Assembly (NCBI GenBank): GCA_963795335.1
Contig: CAWCHI010000001.1
Location: 1-64,000, forward strand
Length of the DNA stretch: 64,000 bases
Reading direction: 5' to 3'
Origin: Trebonia sp963795335
GTDB taxonomy: Bacteria; Actinomycetota; Actinomycetes; Streptosporangiales; Streptosporangiaceae
Of the stretch, positions 8,081 to 16,462 are shown one piece after another. The position numbers and the translations under genes were made by a program. The first letter of the stretch is position 1, and each line of letters begins with the position of its first letter. Below the pieces are notes generated by a model that was not told the origin of the DNA, did no database searches, and was given only the letters and a program-made list of their open reading frames with translations.

Positions 8081-8340
8081 GTGGTCCCCCAGCGGCTTAT
8101 CCCCTTCGTCATGGTGGACCCCTGGGGCGGCAAACGCAGTGTCCGCGAGGCCGAGCGCCTGATCGCGAAAGGCGCGCGCGAATTCACGTTCCACCCGCCA
8201 GCGCAAGCCTTCTATCCCAACGAACGGGAGTTCTACCCGATTTACGAGTTATCGAGGCGGCTGGGCGGCCGGCGCTCTTCCACACCGGCCAGACCGCAGT
8301 AGGCCAAGGAGCCCGGGCCGGTGGCGGCAGGAAGCGCGGG
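8081..8340 (+). pseudogene. amidohydrolase (metal-dependent TIM-barrel) internal fragment
   Basis: The first part reads RLIPFVMVDPWGGKRSVREA ... FTFHPPAQAFYPNE-REFYPIYE. A shift near 8250 continues as VIEAAGRPALFHTGQTAVGQG. This is the middle of the amidohydrolase family found beside acyl-CoA ligases (FHPP.QAF and FHTG.T motifs near the metal site). Both the N-terminal metal-binding HxH part and the C-terminal half are missing. The piece follows the ligase stop by two bases and is cut off about 30 bp before the end of the opposing DUF3494 gene, which marks a rearrangement junction. Confidence 0.6.
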
Positions 8341-8369
8341 CACGGGCGTCGTCGGTCGATGCGCGATAC

Positions 8370-9290
8370 TCAGCCGGTCACCGGGACGGTGCTGCCCACG
8401 GGTGCAGGACCAGAGGCCGGTCCGGTCGTGGAGGCAGTCGCCGTGGGGCTCGTTCTCGTGGCAGTCGCCGTCGCCGTCGCCGTCGCCGTCCTGGTCGGGG
8501 TAGACGTTGGCGTCGTCCCGGTCGGGGTCGGGGTCGGTGTTGTGGTCAAGCAGCTGGGTGCGGTAATCGTGTCGTCGTCGAGGGTCACGGCCCCGTTCCG
8601 GGCCAGCGCGCGCCCGGCGATGGTGTCCCCGGTCTGCACCGAGATCGACGTCAGGGCAAGGATGCTGCCCGTGAAAGCAGAATCCGTTCCGAGGGTCGCG
8701 GAGCTGCCTACTTGCCAGAACACGTTGCAGGCCTGGGCGCCGCCGGTGAGGACGACGCTGCTGGCCGAGTCCGTGACGAGCGTGGAAGGGGCCTGGAAGA
8801 TGAAGACCGCGTTCGGGTTGCCGCCGGCGTCCAGGGTCAGCGACCCGCCGACATCCAGCGAAGAGGAGGCCTTGTAAACGCCGGGTGCGAGTGTCTGGCC
8901 GGCGCCAATGAAGGCGGGGACGTTGGCTGTCGGGCTGCGCCCCGCGGCGTCGTTGTACGCGGTAGTCAGGTCGGACTGGGCGCCGGCCGCGACGCCGTCG
9001 GCGGTGTGTATGGTGCCCCCGGTCACGATGCCAGGCGGGAACCCAGTCACCGCGCTGCCCGGGCTCACGCCGAGGTCCCCGCTGATGCTGCTCGGGCCGG
9101 TGTTGGTAACCGTTTGCCCGGCCAGAACCGCGAAGCTCCCGGCCGTCCCGAGGCCGACCGGGGCCGTCGCGGCAACGGCGGGCTGAGTTGCGAGCGTCAC
9201 GGCGATGGCGGCTGTCACGGCCACGGAACTCCACGCCAGCCAAGCGTAGCCATGCCGCCGGCGCGGGCCACGGCTTCCGATATCCCTCAT
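8370..9290 (-). CDS. secreted DUF3494 ice-binding-like protein
   Basis: The 306-residue product has a signal peptide (TM core LAWSSVAVTAAIAVTLA, cleavage near AVAA). A complete DUF3494 beta-solenoid domain follows: GLGTAGSFAVLAGQTVTNTG, ISGDLGVSPG, PGVYKASSSLDVGGSLTLDA, VFIFQAPSTLVT, VFWQVGSSATLGT, GSILALTSISVQTGDTIAGR. DUF3494 proteins bind ice or act as surface adhesins. A Thr/Pro/Ala-rich linker (GTCGCC repeats in the DNA, 8464-8490) ends in VPVTG and a stop. In many actinobacterial relatives such a motif precedes a membrane anchor; none follows here. ATG 9290 was chosen for its AGGGGGAAAG Shine-Dalgarno. Confidence 0.8.
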   Translation of the reverse strand: MRDIGSRGPRRRHGYAWLAWSSVAVTAAIAVTLATQPAVAATAPVGLGTAGSFAVLAGQTVTNTGPSSISGDLGVSPGSAVTGFPPGIVTGGTIHTADGVAAGAQSDLTTAYNDAAGRSPTANVPAFIGAGQTLAPGVYKASSSLDVGGSLTLDAGGNPNAVFIFQAPSTLVTDSASSVVLTGGAQACNVFWQVGSSATLGTDSAFTGSILALTSISVQTGDTIAGRALARNGAVTLDDDTITAPSCLTTTPTPTPTGTTPTSTPTRTATATATATATRTSPTATASTTGPASGPAPVGSTVPVTG

Positions 9291-9849
9291 ATGCTGCTTT
9301 CCCCCTGACGAGTGGCCCCGAGAAGCATCAATCATACGAGCCGTAATGCCAGACAATCGGCCGTATGAGCCAATCTAAAGTGACCAGATGAGTTAGAGGC
9401 TGTCATCCAGGGTCCAGGGATCTGCCCCGATCCGGAACACTACAGTAACGCGCCAACCGGCTCACGCGAACACGCCATCACTGGCAATAAATTGTCCTGT
9501 GCTTAATTCACCACGTTCTGGGCGCAGATTAAGTAATCCGGGAAAGGGTCGCCGACCTACGGAGTACTTCATCGTGCGCACTTATCCCACCGGAGGCGAA
9601 CTCATCACCGATTTGCGCCGCCTCTTCGGCCACCCGAAGGCGACCGCAGGCTGCCGCACGGCGCTTCGCCTATGGCCGCTGGCGACCGCCGCCACGGTGA
9701 GATCCGCGAAGCGCTTGAGCAGGACGCGGAGCAGGCCGCCAGCGCCGGCCCGGGGCAGAGAGCGTCAGGACGCCCAGGACTCCTTCGACGCCCGCCGCGA
9801 CAGCGAGCGACGCGACGCTACGGGGCAGAACGTCACCGACCACCAGCGG
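9291..9849. other. gene-poor stretch upstream of the ice-binding gene
   Basis: No convincing gene is seen. The part next to 9290 should hold the promoter of the DUF3494 gene. Between about 9580 and 9850, broken frames include an EALEQDAEQAASA helix that may be the linker of the histidine-kinase relic that follows. No repeat or transposon end was recognised. Confidence 0.4.
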
Positions 9850-9984
9850 GCTGACGACCAGAGCACGCCAACCAGAACCTGGAGTCCTTCGCCTGCACGG
9901 TCTCCCACGACCTGCGCGCCCGCACCCGCTGCTACGTCCGCGACAACGGGGCCGGCTTCGACCCAGCCCAGGCGGGCAGGCTAG
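9850..9984 (+). pseudogene. sensor histidine kinase relic with internal deletion
   Basis: One frame reads NQNLESFACTVSHDLRAR immediately followed by TRCYVRDNGAGFDPAQAGR. The first is the H-box with phospho-acceptor His of a HisKA domain. The second is the N/G1-box region of the HATPase domain. In intact kinases these are separated by well over 100 residues, so a large internal deletion has fused them. The stop region overlaps the MerR gene on the other strand by a few bases. The relic resembles phytochrome-type kinases (LESFAYTVSHDLRAPLR). Confidence 0.6.
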
Positions 9985-10757
9985 CTTCTTGCCGGAGTTC
10001 CCTTTACGCCTGCTGCGCGGGCACCCAAAAGTTCAGTTACCAGGTCGGTGGCCTCGGCGGGGGCGCGTACCTCCAGGTGCATGACCGGCCCGGCCAAGAG
10101 CAGGCGGAAGTTCAGGAACGGGCAGCATTCCTGTTCGGCCGCCGCCAGCTCGGCTCCTGCCCCGGCCCGGCTGGTCGGAAGGGTCAGCCTCCACCCGCCG
10201 TCGACTTGCTCGCGGGCGGCCCCGGCGGCCAGTTCCCGCCAGGCGCGGGCACGTTCCTGAAACCCGTCAGCGCTCAGCGAGCAGGCCACCGGCGCCTCCA
10301 GTGTGCCCTCGGCGGCGGGGCGGCCGGGCGCCTCCTCCACCGGCCCGTTCGCGACCTGGGGCGCGGCGACCAATCCGCACTGCGGATCGCACCGCCCCGC
10401 CCGGTCGGGCAACTCGTCCAGGTGCTGGAGCGCACGGCGCAACGACGCGGTGAACGCGGCCAGCTGCACGCCCTGCTCCTCGGCCTCACCAATGCGGGCG
10501 GCGATCCGCGGGCGCAGGTCCGCCTTTACATCCGCACAGGTGCCTGCCTGCCAGACCCCAAGCAGCTCGCGGATCTCCTGCAGCGGCAGGCCGAGCTGCT
10601 TGGCCGCGCCGATGAACGCCAGACGCTCCGTCGCCTCCGGACCGTAGGTGCGGTACCCGGAGGCGGTGCGCTCGGCTGGCAGCAGGCCGACGGTCTCGTA
10701 GAACCGCAAGGTGGTCGCCGGCACCCCCGAGCGCTCGGCCAGCTGGGAAATCCGCAT
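9981..10757 (-). CDS. MerR-family metal-type regulator with C-terminal extension
   Basis: The 258-residue protein has an N-terminal MerR winged helix: MRISQLAERSGVPATTLRFY, GLLPAERTASGYRTYG, then a dimerisation helix. Cysteines occur in GTCADVK and as a pair in GRCDPQCG, at the positions where metal-sensing MerR proteins bind ions. The C-terminal half (about 165-258) is an extra domain common in actinobacterial MerR proteins, with AELAAAEQECCPFLNFRL. ATG 10757 places the HTH at the N-terminus; the upstream in-frame extension is not family-like. The ligand and target genes are unknown. Confidence 0.8.
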   Translation of the reverse strand: MRISQLAERSGVPATTLRFYETVGLLPAERTASGYRTYGPEATERLAFIGAAKQLGLPLQEIRELLGVWQAGTCADVKADLRPRIAARIGEAEEQGVQLAAFTASLRRALQHLDELPDRAGRCDPQCGLVAAPQVANGPVEEAPGRPAAEGTLEAPVACSLSADGFQERARAWRELAAGAAREQVDGGWRLTLPTSRAGAGAELAAAEQECCPFLNFRLLLAGPVMHLEVRAPAEATDLVTELLGARAAGVKGTPARS

Positions 10758-10916
10758 CGTGTTCACGAACTGACGGTAAACCCTCCACCCGGCTCGAAGG
10801 TCAAGCCAGCCCCGGCCGGTCTTCGAGCCCAACCTGCCCGCCAGGGAGCCCGCACGGTCGTGGGCTCACGTCCCATCCGCTCCGGGGCGGGAACCCTTTC
10901 CGGCCAACTGTGACAC

Positions 10917-11525
10917 TTACCGCGACCGTGGTGGGCTCCGTAACTGGCCCTGCGCGGTGTCGAAAGCGGCCAGTTTGCGCAGGCGGAGCCCGATGTCCTG
11001 GTGGACTTGATCGGGCGACTGGGTGCCGTCGACGGTGAACATCCACTCCCGGCCCGCGTAGTAGTCCAGCAGCGGGATGGTCTTCTCCCGGTAGACCTGC
11101 AACCGGTGGGAGATGACCTCTTCCGTGTCGTCAGCGCCGCGACCACGCGCCAGCAAGCGGCGGATCAGCTCATCGTCGGGGACGTCCAGGTGGACGGCCG
11201 CCTGAACCGCCACGCCGAGCTCGTGCGCAACGTCAAAGGCGGCCTTGGCCTGGTCCACGGTGCGCGGGAAGCCGTCTAGCACGTAACCACCGGATTCGAC
11301 CGCGGCGACAACCGGCTTACGCAGCATGTCCATGACCACGGCATCAGGCACTAGGTCCCCGGCGTCCACGTAAGCCTTGATCTTCTGCCCGAGTGACGTC
11401 TGGTTTTGAACGTGCTGGCGCAGCAGATCGCCGCTGGAGATATGGGTGATGCTGAACCGCTCGGCCAGCCGCTTGGCCTGGGTTCCCTTCCCGGCGCCGG
11501 GCGCGCCAATCAGAAGCAGGCGCAT
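10917..11525 (-). CDS. adk: adenylate kinase
   Basis: This 202-residue nucleoside monophosphate kinase starts MRLLLIGAPGAGKGTQAKRLA (P-loop 7-15). It has the NMP-binding segment HISSGDLLRQH, GYVLDGFPRT, and the LID-side arginine in ISHRLQVY. The LID is the short form, without a zinc-finger insert. It converts ATP + AMP to 2 ADP in the cytosol. Its position outside a ribosomal-protein/secY operon suggests an accessory copy, which this window cannot prove. Confidence 0.85.
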   Translation of the reverse strand: MRLLLIGAPGAGKGTQAKRLAERFSITHISSGDLLRQHVQNQTSLGQKIKAYVDAGDLVPDAVVMDMLRKPVVAAVESGGYVLDGFPRTVDQAKAAFDVAHELGVAVQAAVHLDVPDDELIRRLLARGRGADDTEEVISHRLQVYREKTIPLLDYYAGREWMFTVDGTQSPDQVHQDIGLRLRKLAAFDTAQGQLRSPPRSR

Positions 11526-11841
11526 CGGTCAACTCGTATTCCGGCGCAACGGCACGGGGAAACCCTATTCATTAGCAGATCCTCCTATGTCCCCCGTCGC
11601 CAGGCAATACCTCTGGCGTTACTGCGAGGGTGCTATCGGTGAGCTTGACCACCGGGCGGCGCTGCGCGGGTCAGGGACTCGGCGACTAAGCCAGGCGTGC
11701 GGGCATGGGGTATGGCGGCGCTGTCGGCGGTGAGGCGGGTCAGGTCGACAGCACCTGTTCCCGGCTCAGAGGCGCCGGACCAGTCCCGTTAACACACAGC
11801 GACAGACTGACCACAGTGGCCTCCAGAAACTTACTGACACT
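11526..11841. other. intergenic stretch between adk and the monooxygenase gene
   Basis: No supported gene. An open frame on the plus strand (about 11590-11733) has no family resemblance. The region must contain the divergent promoters of adk (minus) and the monooxygenase (plus). Confidence 0.4.
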
Positions 11842-11853
11842 ATGTCTAGACAT
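11842..11853. promoter_or_regulatory. 12-bp perfect palindrome upstream of the monooxygenase
   Basis: ATGTCTAGACAT is fully self-complementary and lies about 117 bp before the monooxygenase start at 11970. It has the size of a half-turn operator core for a TetR- or MarR-type regulator. No regulator gene is adjacent, so its function is unassigned. Confidence 0.35.
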
Positions 11854-11969
11854 CGACATGCCATCTGCTTTTAATGCATATTGACCATGAAGCCGTTGTC
11901 ATGTCGGGCATCGTCACCCGACAACGGTCGGGCACGGACGAAGCCCGGCAGGTTCCACAGGAGGCCATC

Positions 11970-13601
11970 ATGCAGGCAGAATCGCCCGTTGGAGGGCCAG
12001 TGCAGAGCCGTGCCGACGTCGTCGTAATCGGTGCCGGGTTCTCCGGCCTGTACGCGCTTTACAAGCTGCGCGAGGCCGGACTCAACGTCCGGGTGTTTGA
12101 CCGCAGCACCGGTGTCGGCGGCACCTGGTATTGGAACCGCTACCCGGGTGCCCGCGTCGACATCCAGTCGGTCGAGTACATGTTTACAAAGTTCGCCGAT
12201 CTCGAACAAGAGTGGAACTGGACCGAGCTGATGCCCGCCCAGGGGGAAATCGAGCGCTACCTGAACTGGGTCGCCGACAAGCTCGACCTGCGCCGCGGCA
12301 TCACCCTCAACACCTCGGTAACTGCGGCTACCTATGACGACGCGACGGCGACCTGGCTCGTCGAGACCGACACCGGTGAGCGGGTCACAGCCAGCTTCGT
12401 GGTCGCGGCGACCGGCTGCCTGTCCGCGCCGATCGAACCGGCGATCGACGGCATCCACGACTTCGCGGGCGACTCGCTCTACACCAACTCGTTCCCGGCT
12501 GAGGGCTATGACTTCACCGGCAAGCGCGTGGCGGTCATAGGCACCGGCTCCTCGGGTGTCCAGTCGATCCCGGTGATCGCGAAGCAGGCCCGTGAGCTTT
12601 TCGTCCTGCAGCGCTCCGCCGTGTACACCCTGCCGTCACCGAACCGGCCGCTCGGCCCCAACGAGCTGAACGAACTCAAGGCCCAGTACCCGCAGATCCG
12701 CTCCGCGCAGTGGGCCGCCCCCGGCGGCACCGCGCGGTTCGGGGCCATCGCGTCACTCCTCGAGGCCAGCACCAATATCCTCGACGCCTCGTGGGAGGAG
12801 CAGGTCGCGAAGCTCGACGAAAACGGGCTCGTCGGGTGCTTCGCCTGGCGTGACGTTCTCACGGATCTGGAGGCGAACGCGGCCGCCACCCGCCTGTACG
12901 GCGAGGGAATCCGGCGGATCGTCAACGACCCCCAGACCGCTGAAGACCTCGTCCCGCACTACCCGTTCGGGTGCAAGCGGATCACGATCGACGTGGGCTA
13001 CTTCGAAACCTACAACCGGGACAACGTCCGCCTGGTCAACCTGCGCAAGAACCCGATCCAGGCGGTCCGGGGCAATGGCATCCAGTTGCAGGAAGAGTTC
13101 CTGGAGGTGGACGTCATCGTCTACGCCACCGGTTTCGACGCGATGACCGGAGCGCTCTCCCGCATCGACGTGCGCGGCCGGGACGGCAGCGCGCTGCGCG
13201 ACATCTGGGCCGAGTCCCCCACTGCCTACCTGGGGCTGGGCGTCGCCGGATTCCCGAACCTGTTCACGGTCACCGGCCCCGGCAGCCCGTCGGTGCTCAC
13301 CAACATGGTCACCTCGATCGAGCACCACGTCGAGTGGATCACCGCGTGCATCACGCACCTGCGGTCGAACGGCCACCGCAGCATCGAGGCGGACCCCGGG
13401 GCCCAGGAGGAGTGGGCGGCCCACGTCCACACGTTCGCCGGGCCGGTCCGCATACACCCGAGCTGCAACTCCTGGTACCTCGGCGCGAATGTGCCGGGCA
13501 AGATCCGCCACTACATGCCCTACGCCGGCGGCCTTACCACCTACATGACCAGGTGCGAGGAGATCGTCGCCGCCGGGTACGAGGGCTTCGTGCTGGCCTG
13601 A
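11970..13601 (+). CDS. flavin-dependent Baeyer-Villiger-type monooxygenase, variant fingerprint
   Basis: The 543-residue class B flavoprotein has an FAD Rossmann motif GAGFSG (21-26), then GGTWYWNRYPGARVDIQS (50-67) as in cyclohexanone/phenylacetone monooxygenases, and an NADPH-binding GTGSSG (191-196). The usual FxGxxxHxxxW(P/D) fingerprint reads FAGDSLYTNSFP (165-176), so the conserved His is Tyr171 and Trp is Phe175. A later FATG-like motif (VIVYATGFD) is present. It is expected to oxidise ketones, but the altered fingerprint leaves the reaction open. ATG 11970 has AGGAGG at ideal spacing. Confidence 0.8.
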   Translation: MQAESPVGGPVQSRADVVVIGAGFSGLYALYKLREAGLNVRVFDRSTGVGGTWYWNRYPGARVDIQSVEYMFTKFADLEQEWNWTELMPAQGEIERYLNWVADKLDLRRGITLNTSVTAATYDDATATWLVETDTGERVTASFVVAATGCLSAPIEPAIDGIHDFAGDSLYTNSFPAEGYDFTGKRVAVIGTGSSGVQSIPVIAKQARELFVLQRSAVYTLPSPNRPLGPNELNELKAQYPQIRSAQWAAPGGTARFGAIASLLEASTNILDASWEEQVAKLDENGLVGCFAWRDVLTDLEANAAATRLYGEGIRRIVNDPQTAEDLVPHYPFGCKRITIDVGYFETYNRDNVRLVNLRKNPIQAVRGNGIQLQEEFLEVDVIVYATGFDAMTGALSRIDVRGRDGSALRDIWAESPTAYLGLGVAGFPNLFTVTGPGSPSVLTNMVTSIEHHVEWITACITHLRSNGHRSIEADPGAQEEWAAHVHTFAGPVRIHPSCNSWYLGANVPGKIRHYMPYAGGLTTYMTRCEEIVAAGYEGFVLA

Positions 13602-13693
13602 GCGCCCGCCCGCTGCCCACCGAGGGAACGGAATCTGTCGACCTGAATGGGGCGCCGCTGCGAGCGACTGCTGACCGGATGACCCGCGGCACC

Positions 13694-14617
13694 TCAGCCC
13701 GCTGACGGCCGGAGCAAACTCGCCCCCGCCCCTGGCCCGTACAGTCCGCTGTCGATGATGGCCTGAGAAAGCGGCTGGCCCAGCTCGGTGAGCCGGGCGC
13801 ACCCGGCCTCTCCGAGCACGGCCCAGGCGCCGGCGGCCAGCTCGTCGGTCCGGTCCTCGAGGTCTTGCCGGAACGCCTGGCCGGCGGCGCTCAGGGCAAG
13901 GCCTTCTCCCTCGGCCAGCCATCCACGGGCACGCACGCTGGCGACGCCGGCCCCCCATTCGTCCTCGCTCCAGGCTCGTGACCGCCGCAGCGTCTCCGCG
14001 CTGACGCCAGCGGCGGCATGCGTGACCAGCGCCTCGACTGGCGTCAGGCCCGCGGCGGCCAGCAGGGTGACGTGGCCGTCACCGCGGTACTCGCGCAGCA
14101 GGGTCTGGGCGTGCCACAGCACCAGATGCGGCTCGGTGGGCCAGGGCAGCGCGGCGTGGCCCGCGAACAGCGGGCGTCCTTGTGGCTGCTGGGCGGCGGC
14201 CAGGGCAGCGATCTGGGCCAGTTCGGCTGCTTCGGCCACCTCCGGGCTGCTGACTCCGTCACCCCAGGCCTGGCGCAGGGAGATGTCAGCGGCGTCGAGA
14301 CGGGCGCCCAGGATGGCGCCCGGGCTAGCCAGCGCCCACGCGTCAGGGATGGCCCTTCGGATCAGCCTGGGGTTGAAGTTGAAGAATGTAGCGATGACCA
14401 CATCGGCCGGCACCGGACCCATGGCCGCGGCGCGCGATGCGAAGTAGCCCATCGGCCGGCCTCGCAGCCCAACTGCCTCATAGGCGGCAGCGATGTGCGG
14501 CGTGAAGTAGATCATCGCGTGTATCGGCGCGGTAGCCAGGTAAGTGGCCCGGGCTGTCGCTGGCCCAGCAGTCACGGAGCCATCTGCGGGTCCGGATGCT
14601 GCGGTCACATCGCTCAC
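13694..14617 (-). CDS. SCO6745-family (SalK-like) protein
   Basis: This protein of about 307 residues matches the actinobacterial SCO6745 family. It has HAMIYFTPHIAAAYEAVGLR, a GYFASRAAAMGPVPADVVIA-TFFNF segment, LVLWHAQTLLREYRGDGH, and a C-terminal winged-helix-like half ending in a Gly-rich tail. The biochemical role of the family is not established; genes often lie in catabolic clusters. GTG 14617 was chosen because the family N-terminus begins just after VSDVT and AAAGGGG lies upstream. It converges on the monooxygenase gene and diverges from the FAH-family gene at 14931. Confidence 0.7.
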   Translation of the reverse strand: MSDVTAASGPADGSVTAGPATARATYLATAPIHAMIYFTPHIAAAYEAVGLRGRPMGYFASRAAAMGPVPADVVIATFFNFNPRLIRRAIPDAWALASPGAILGARLDAADISLRQAWGDGVSSPEVAEAAELAQIAALAAAQQPQGRPLFAGHAALPWPTEPHLVLWHAQTLLREYRGDGHVTLLAAAGLTPVEALVTHAAAGVSAETLRRSRAWSEDEWGAGVASVRARGWLAEGEGLALSAAGQAFRQDLEDRTDELAAGAWAVLGEAGCARLTELGQPLSQAIIDSGLYGPGAGASLLRPSAG

Positions 14618-14930
14618 GGGGAGTCCCCTTTCCAAGTTAGCCGGACACTGACAGCAGGCAGGTAAGGCCGGGGCGTCCGGTCCGTTCCTGGTCATGCTGG
14701 CTCACGGACGGTTGACGGATGCGAGCCCACCAAGCAATTCTTCTAGTTAATTCCAGAATCTCGTTCTAAGTCAACGTTTGGGCCCCGCCCTTGACGGCCT
14801 GAATCGCTTCGCGGCCGCGGCCAGATCCTGCTCCCGCCGGGGTGGCCTGATTCCTGATCACGATGGATGATCGATACGTCCTGGGCCCGCACCGCATCGG
14901 CCGGGCGACAGAGTGCAAGGGAGAGTCCCG
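14618..14930. promoter_or_regulatory. divergent promoter region with AGAA/TTCT dyad
   Basis: The region between the SCO6745-family gene and the FAH-family gene has no coding signal. It holds TTCCAGAA (14751-14758) followed by TCTCG and TTCTAAG, making an AGAA-N5-TTCT dyad typical of TetR-family operators. A similar TTCCAGAA...TTCTTCG sequence occurs at 17686-17704 upstream of the thiolase-like gene, so the two promoters may share a regulator. Confidence 0.35.
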
Positions 14931-15851
14931 GTGAAGCTTGCCTTTTTCGACGACTTCAAGCTCGGCGTGGTCACGGGTGAATCAGTCGTGGATGTCTCCG
15001 CGGCCGTGGCGGACATTCCCCGCGTACATCCCCAAGATGTCATCCGCGGCGTGATCGAGAACTGGTCACACTACGGCGAGGTGCTCCGGGAGGCTGCCAG
15101 CAATGGCGTGGGAGTCCCGTTGAGCGCCGTCAGGCTCCGCCCGCCCGTTCCCCGCCCCGGCAACATCGACTGCATGGCCACCAACTACATGGAGAACGGA
15201 ACCCTGCCGGCCCCGCCGCCCATCAATGCCTTTCTGAAGTCGCCCAGCTCGGTTATCGGGGACGGCGACACCATGGTCCTGCCGGACGCTCCCGCCAGCA
15301 TCTTCGAGGGCGAGGCCGAATTCGCCCTGGTGATCGGGAAATACTGCGCCAACGTCCGGGCCGCGGAGGCGATGGACTACGTGTTCGGTTACACGAACCT
15401 CATCGACGGCTCGGCCCGGGGCCTGCCGGGCGCGTTCTACCAGATGAAGGCACGCGACACCTTCTGCCCGATCGGGCCGTTCCTCGTGACCGCGGACGAA
15501 GTGCCGGATCCGCACAGCCTGTCGGTCAGGCTCTGGAACAACGGCACGCTGATGCAGGACTACAGCACGAGCGACATGGCCCACAGAATCCCGCAGTGCA
15601 TCGAGTTCGTGTCGTCGGTGCACGCGCTGGAACCGGGTGACCTTCTCGCGCTGGGCACCAACCACCGGGGACTCAATCCCTTCATGGACGGCGACCTCGT
15701 CGACCTGGAGGTGGAGCACCTGGGCCGGCTCCATATCCGGGTGCGAGACGACCTGAAGCGCACCTGGCCGCGCCAGACGCGTTACGAGCGCCAGCAGGCC
15801 AACCTCAAGGGTCCCGCACCGCAGACCGGAGGGAGGTACGCGCAGCAATAG
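14931..15851 (+). CDS. fumarylacetoacetate hydrolase family protein
   Basis: The 306-residue protein has the FAH C-terminal fold. Metal ligands are E128 and E130 (FEGEAEFALVIG) and D159 (GYTNLIDGSARG). The catalytic region includes MKARDTFCPIGPFLVTADEV and ends with DLLALGTNHRGLNPFMDGD. Family members hydrolyse or decarboxylate beta-diketo or 2-oxo acids at the end of ring-cleavage pathways, which fits the neighbouring monooxygenase and thiolase-like genes. GTG 14931 (VKLAFFDDFK) has AGGGAG about 9 bases upstream and matches the family N-terminus. The substrate is unknown. Confidence 0.85.
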   Translation: MKLAFFDDFKLGVVTGESVVDVSAAVADIPRVHPQDVIRGVIENWSHYGEVLREAASNGVGVPLSAVRLRPPVPRPGNIDCMATNYMENGTLPAPPPINAFLKSPSSVIGDGDTMVLPDAPASIFEGEAEFALVIGKYCANVRAAEAMDYVFGYTNLIDGSARGLPGAFYQMKARDTFCPIGPFLVTADEVPDPHSLSVRLWNNGTLMQDYSTSDMAHRIPQCIEFVSSVHALEPGDLLALGTNHRGLNPFMDGDLVDLEVEHLGRLHIRVRDDLKRTWPRQTRYERQQANLKGPAPQTGGRYAQQ

Positions 15852-15946
15852 CCGGGCAACGCGAGCGTATCCGGCCGCTGTCACAATCGTGGCCGCGCCG
15901 TGGCCGATGTCGTCCTACCGGCCGTAACCAACGCCGGTGAAGGTCG

Positions 15947-16009
15947 TCAGACGGCGAGCTCGACGGCCTCGGCGCGGAAGGTCGCGGTGACCGGCTCGTC
16001 AGCATCCAT
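15947..16009 (-). CDS. 20-codon ORF abutting the DUF35 gene
   Basis: ATG 16009 follows directly on the TAA of the DUF35 gene (TAAATG) and reads MDADEPVTATFRAEAVELAV before TGA. The peptide resembles no family I can name. The VTATF...VEL pattern is reminiscent of the C-terminal strand of DUF35 proteins, so it may be a duplicated or displaced tail. Contact of stop and start would allow reinitiation. Reality is uncertain. Confidence 0.25.
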   Translation of the reverse strand: MDADEPVTATFRAEAVELAV

Positions 16010-16462
16010 TTAGCCGGCCCGCCACTGGAGGAGCGAGTGCGGGACCGGGGCGTCCGGGTGATGCTCGAATACGGCGGTCACGAGACTGCCGATCTCTGCC
16101 GTCTGGCTCGCGTCGCCGAGCAGGTTGCCGACCATGCGGATGTTTCCGGCATCGGGGAGCTCGACCAGGACTGCGAGATAGGGGACACGGTCGGTGAGGG
16201 CAGGGTGCACGGGGTGCCAGACGCGGGTCCAGCTGTAGATGCGCCCGTGTCCCTCGACCGGGACCCAGGTCATGTTGAAGGACCGGCAGGCGTGGCATAT
16301 CCACTCTGGCCCCCATTGCCAGGTGCCGCAGTCGCCGCATCTCTGCACGCGGATAACGCTTTCTTGCAGCCCGGCCCAGTAGGGCTTCTGCAGTTCGTCG
16401 GCGTCCCACGTCGGGACCGGCATCCCCGGGGCCAGGTACCAGTCCGAAGTCGAGGTAGTCAT
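16010..16462 (-). CDS. DUF35 OB-fold / zinc-ribbon protein
   Basis: The 150-residue protein has an N-terminal helix (WYLAPGMPVPTWDADELQKP), a rubredoxin-like zinc ribbon CGDCGTWQWGPEWICHAC, and an OB fold (GRIYSWTRVWHPVHPAL, VPYLAVLVEL). DUF35 proteins bind acyl-CoA and form complexes with thiolase-like partners, as in the ChsH2/Ltp2 steroid side-chain aldolase. The start ATG overlaps the stop of the upstream thiolase-like gene (ATGA), supporting a two-subunit enzyme. The zinc ribbon has all four cysteines. Confidence 0.85.
   Translation of the reverse strand: MTTSTSDWYLAPGMPVPTWDADELQKPYWAGLQESVIRVQRCGDCGTWQWGPEWICHACRSFNMTWVPVEGHGRIYSWTRVWHPVHPALTDRVPYLAVLVELPDAGNIRMVGNLLGDASQTAEIGSLVTAVFEHHPDAPVPHSLLQWRAG

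Noticed and set aside
8464..8490. GTCGCC hexamer run considered as a CRISPR or regulatory repeat
   Set aside because: It is in frame within the Thr/Ala-rich linker of the DUF3494 protein and has no spacers.
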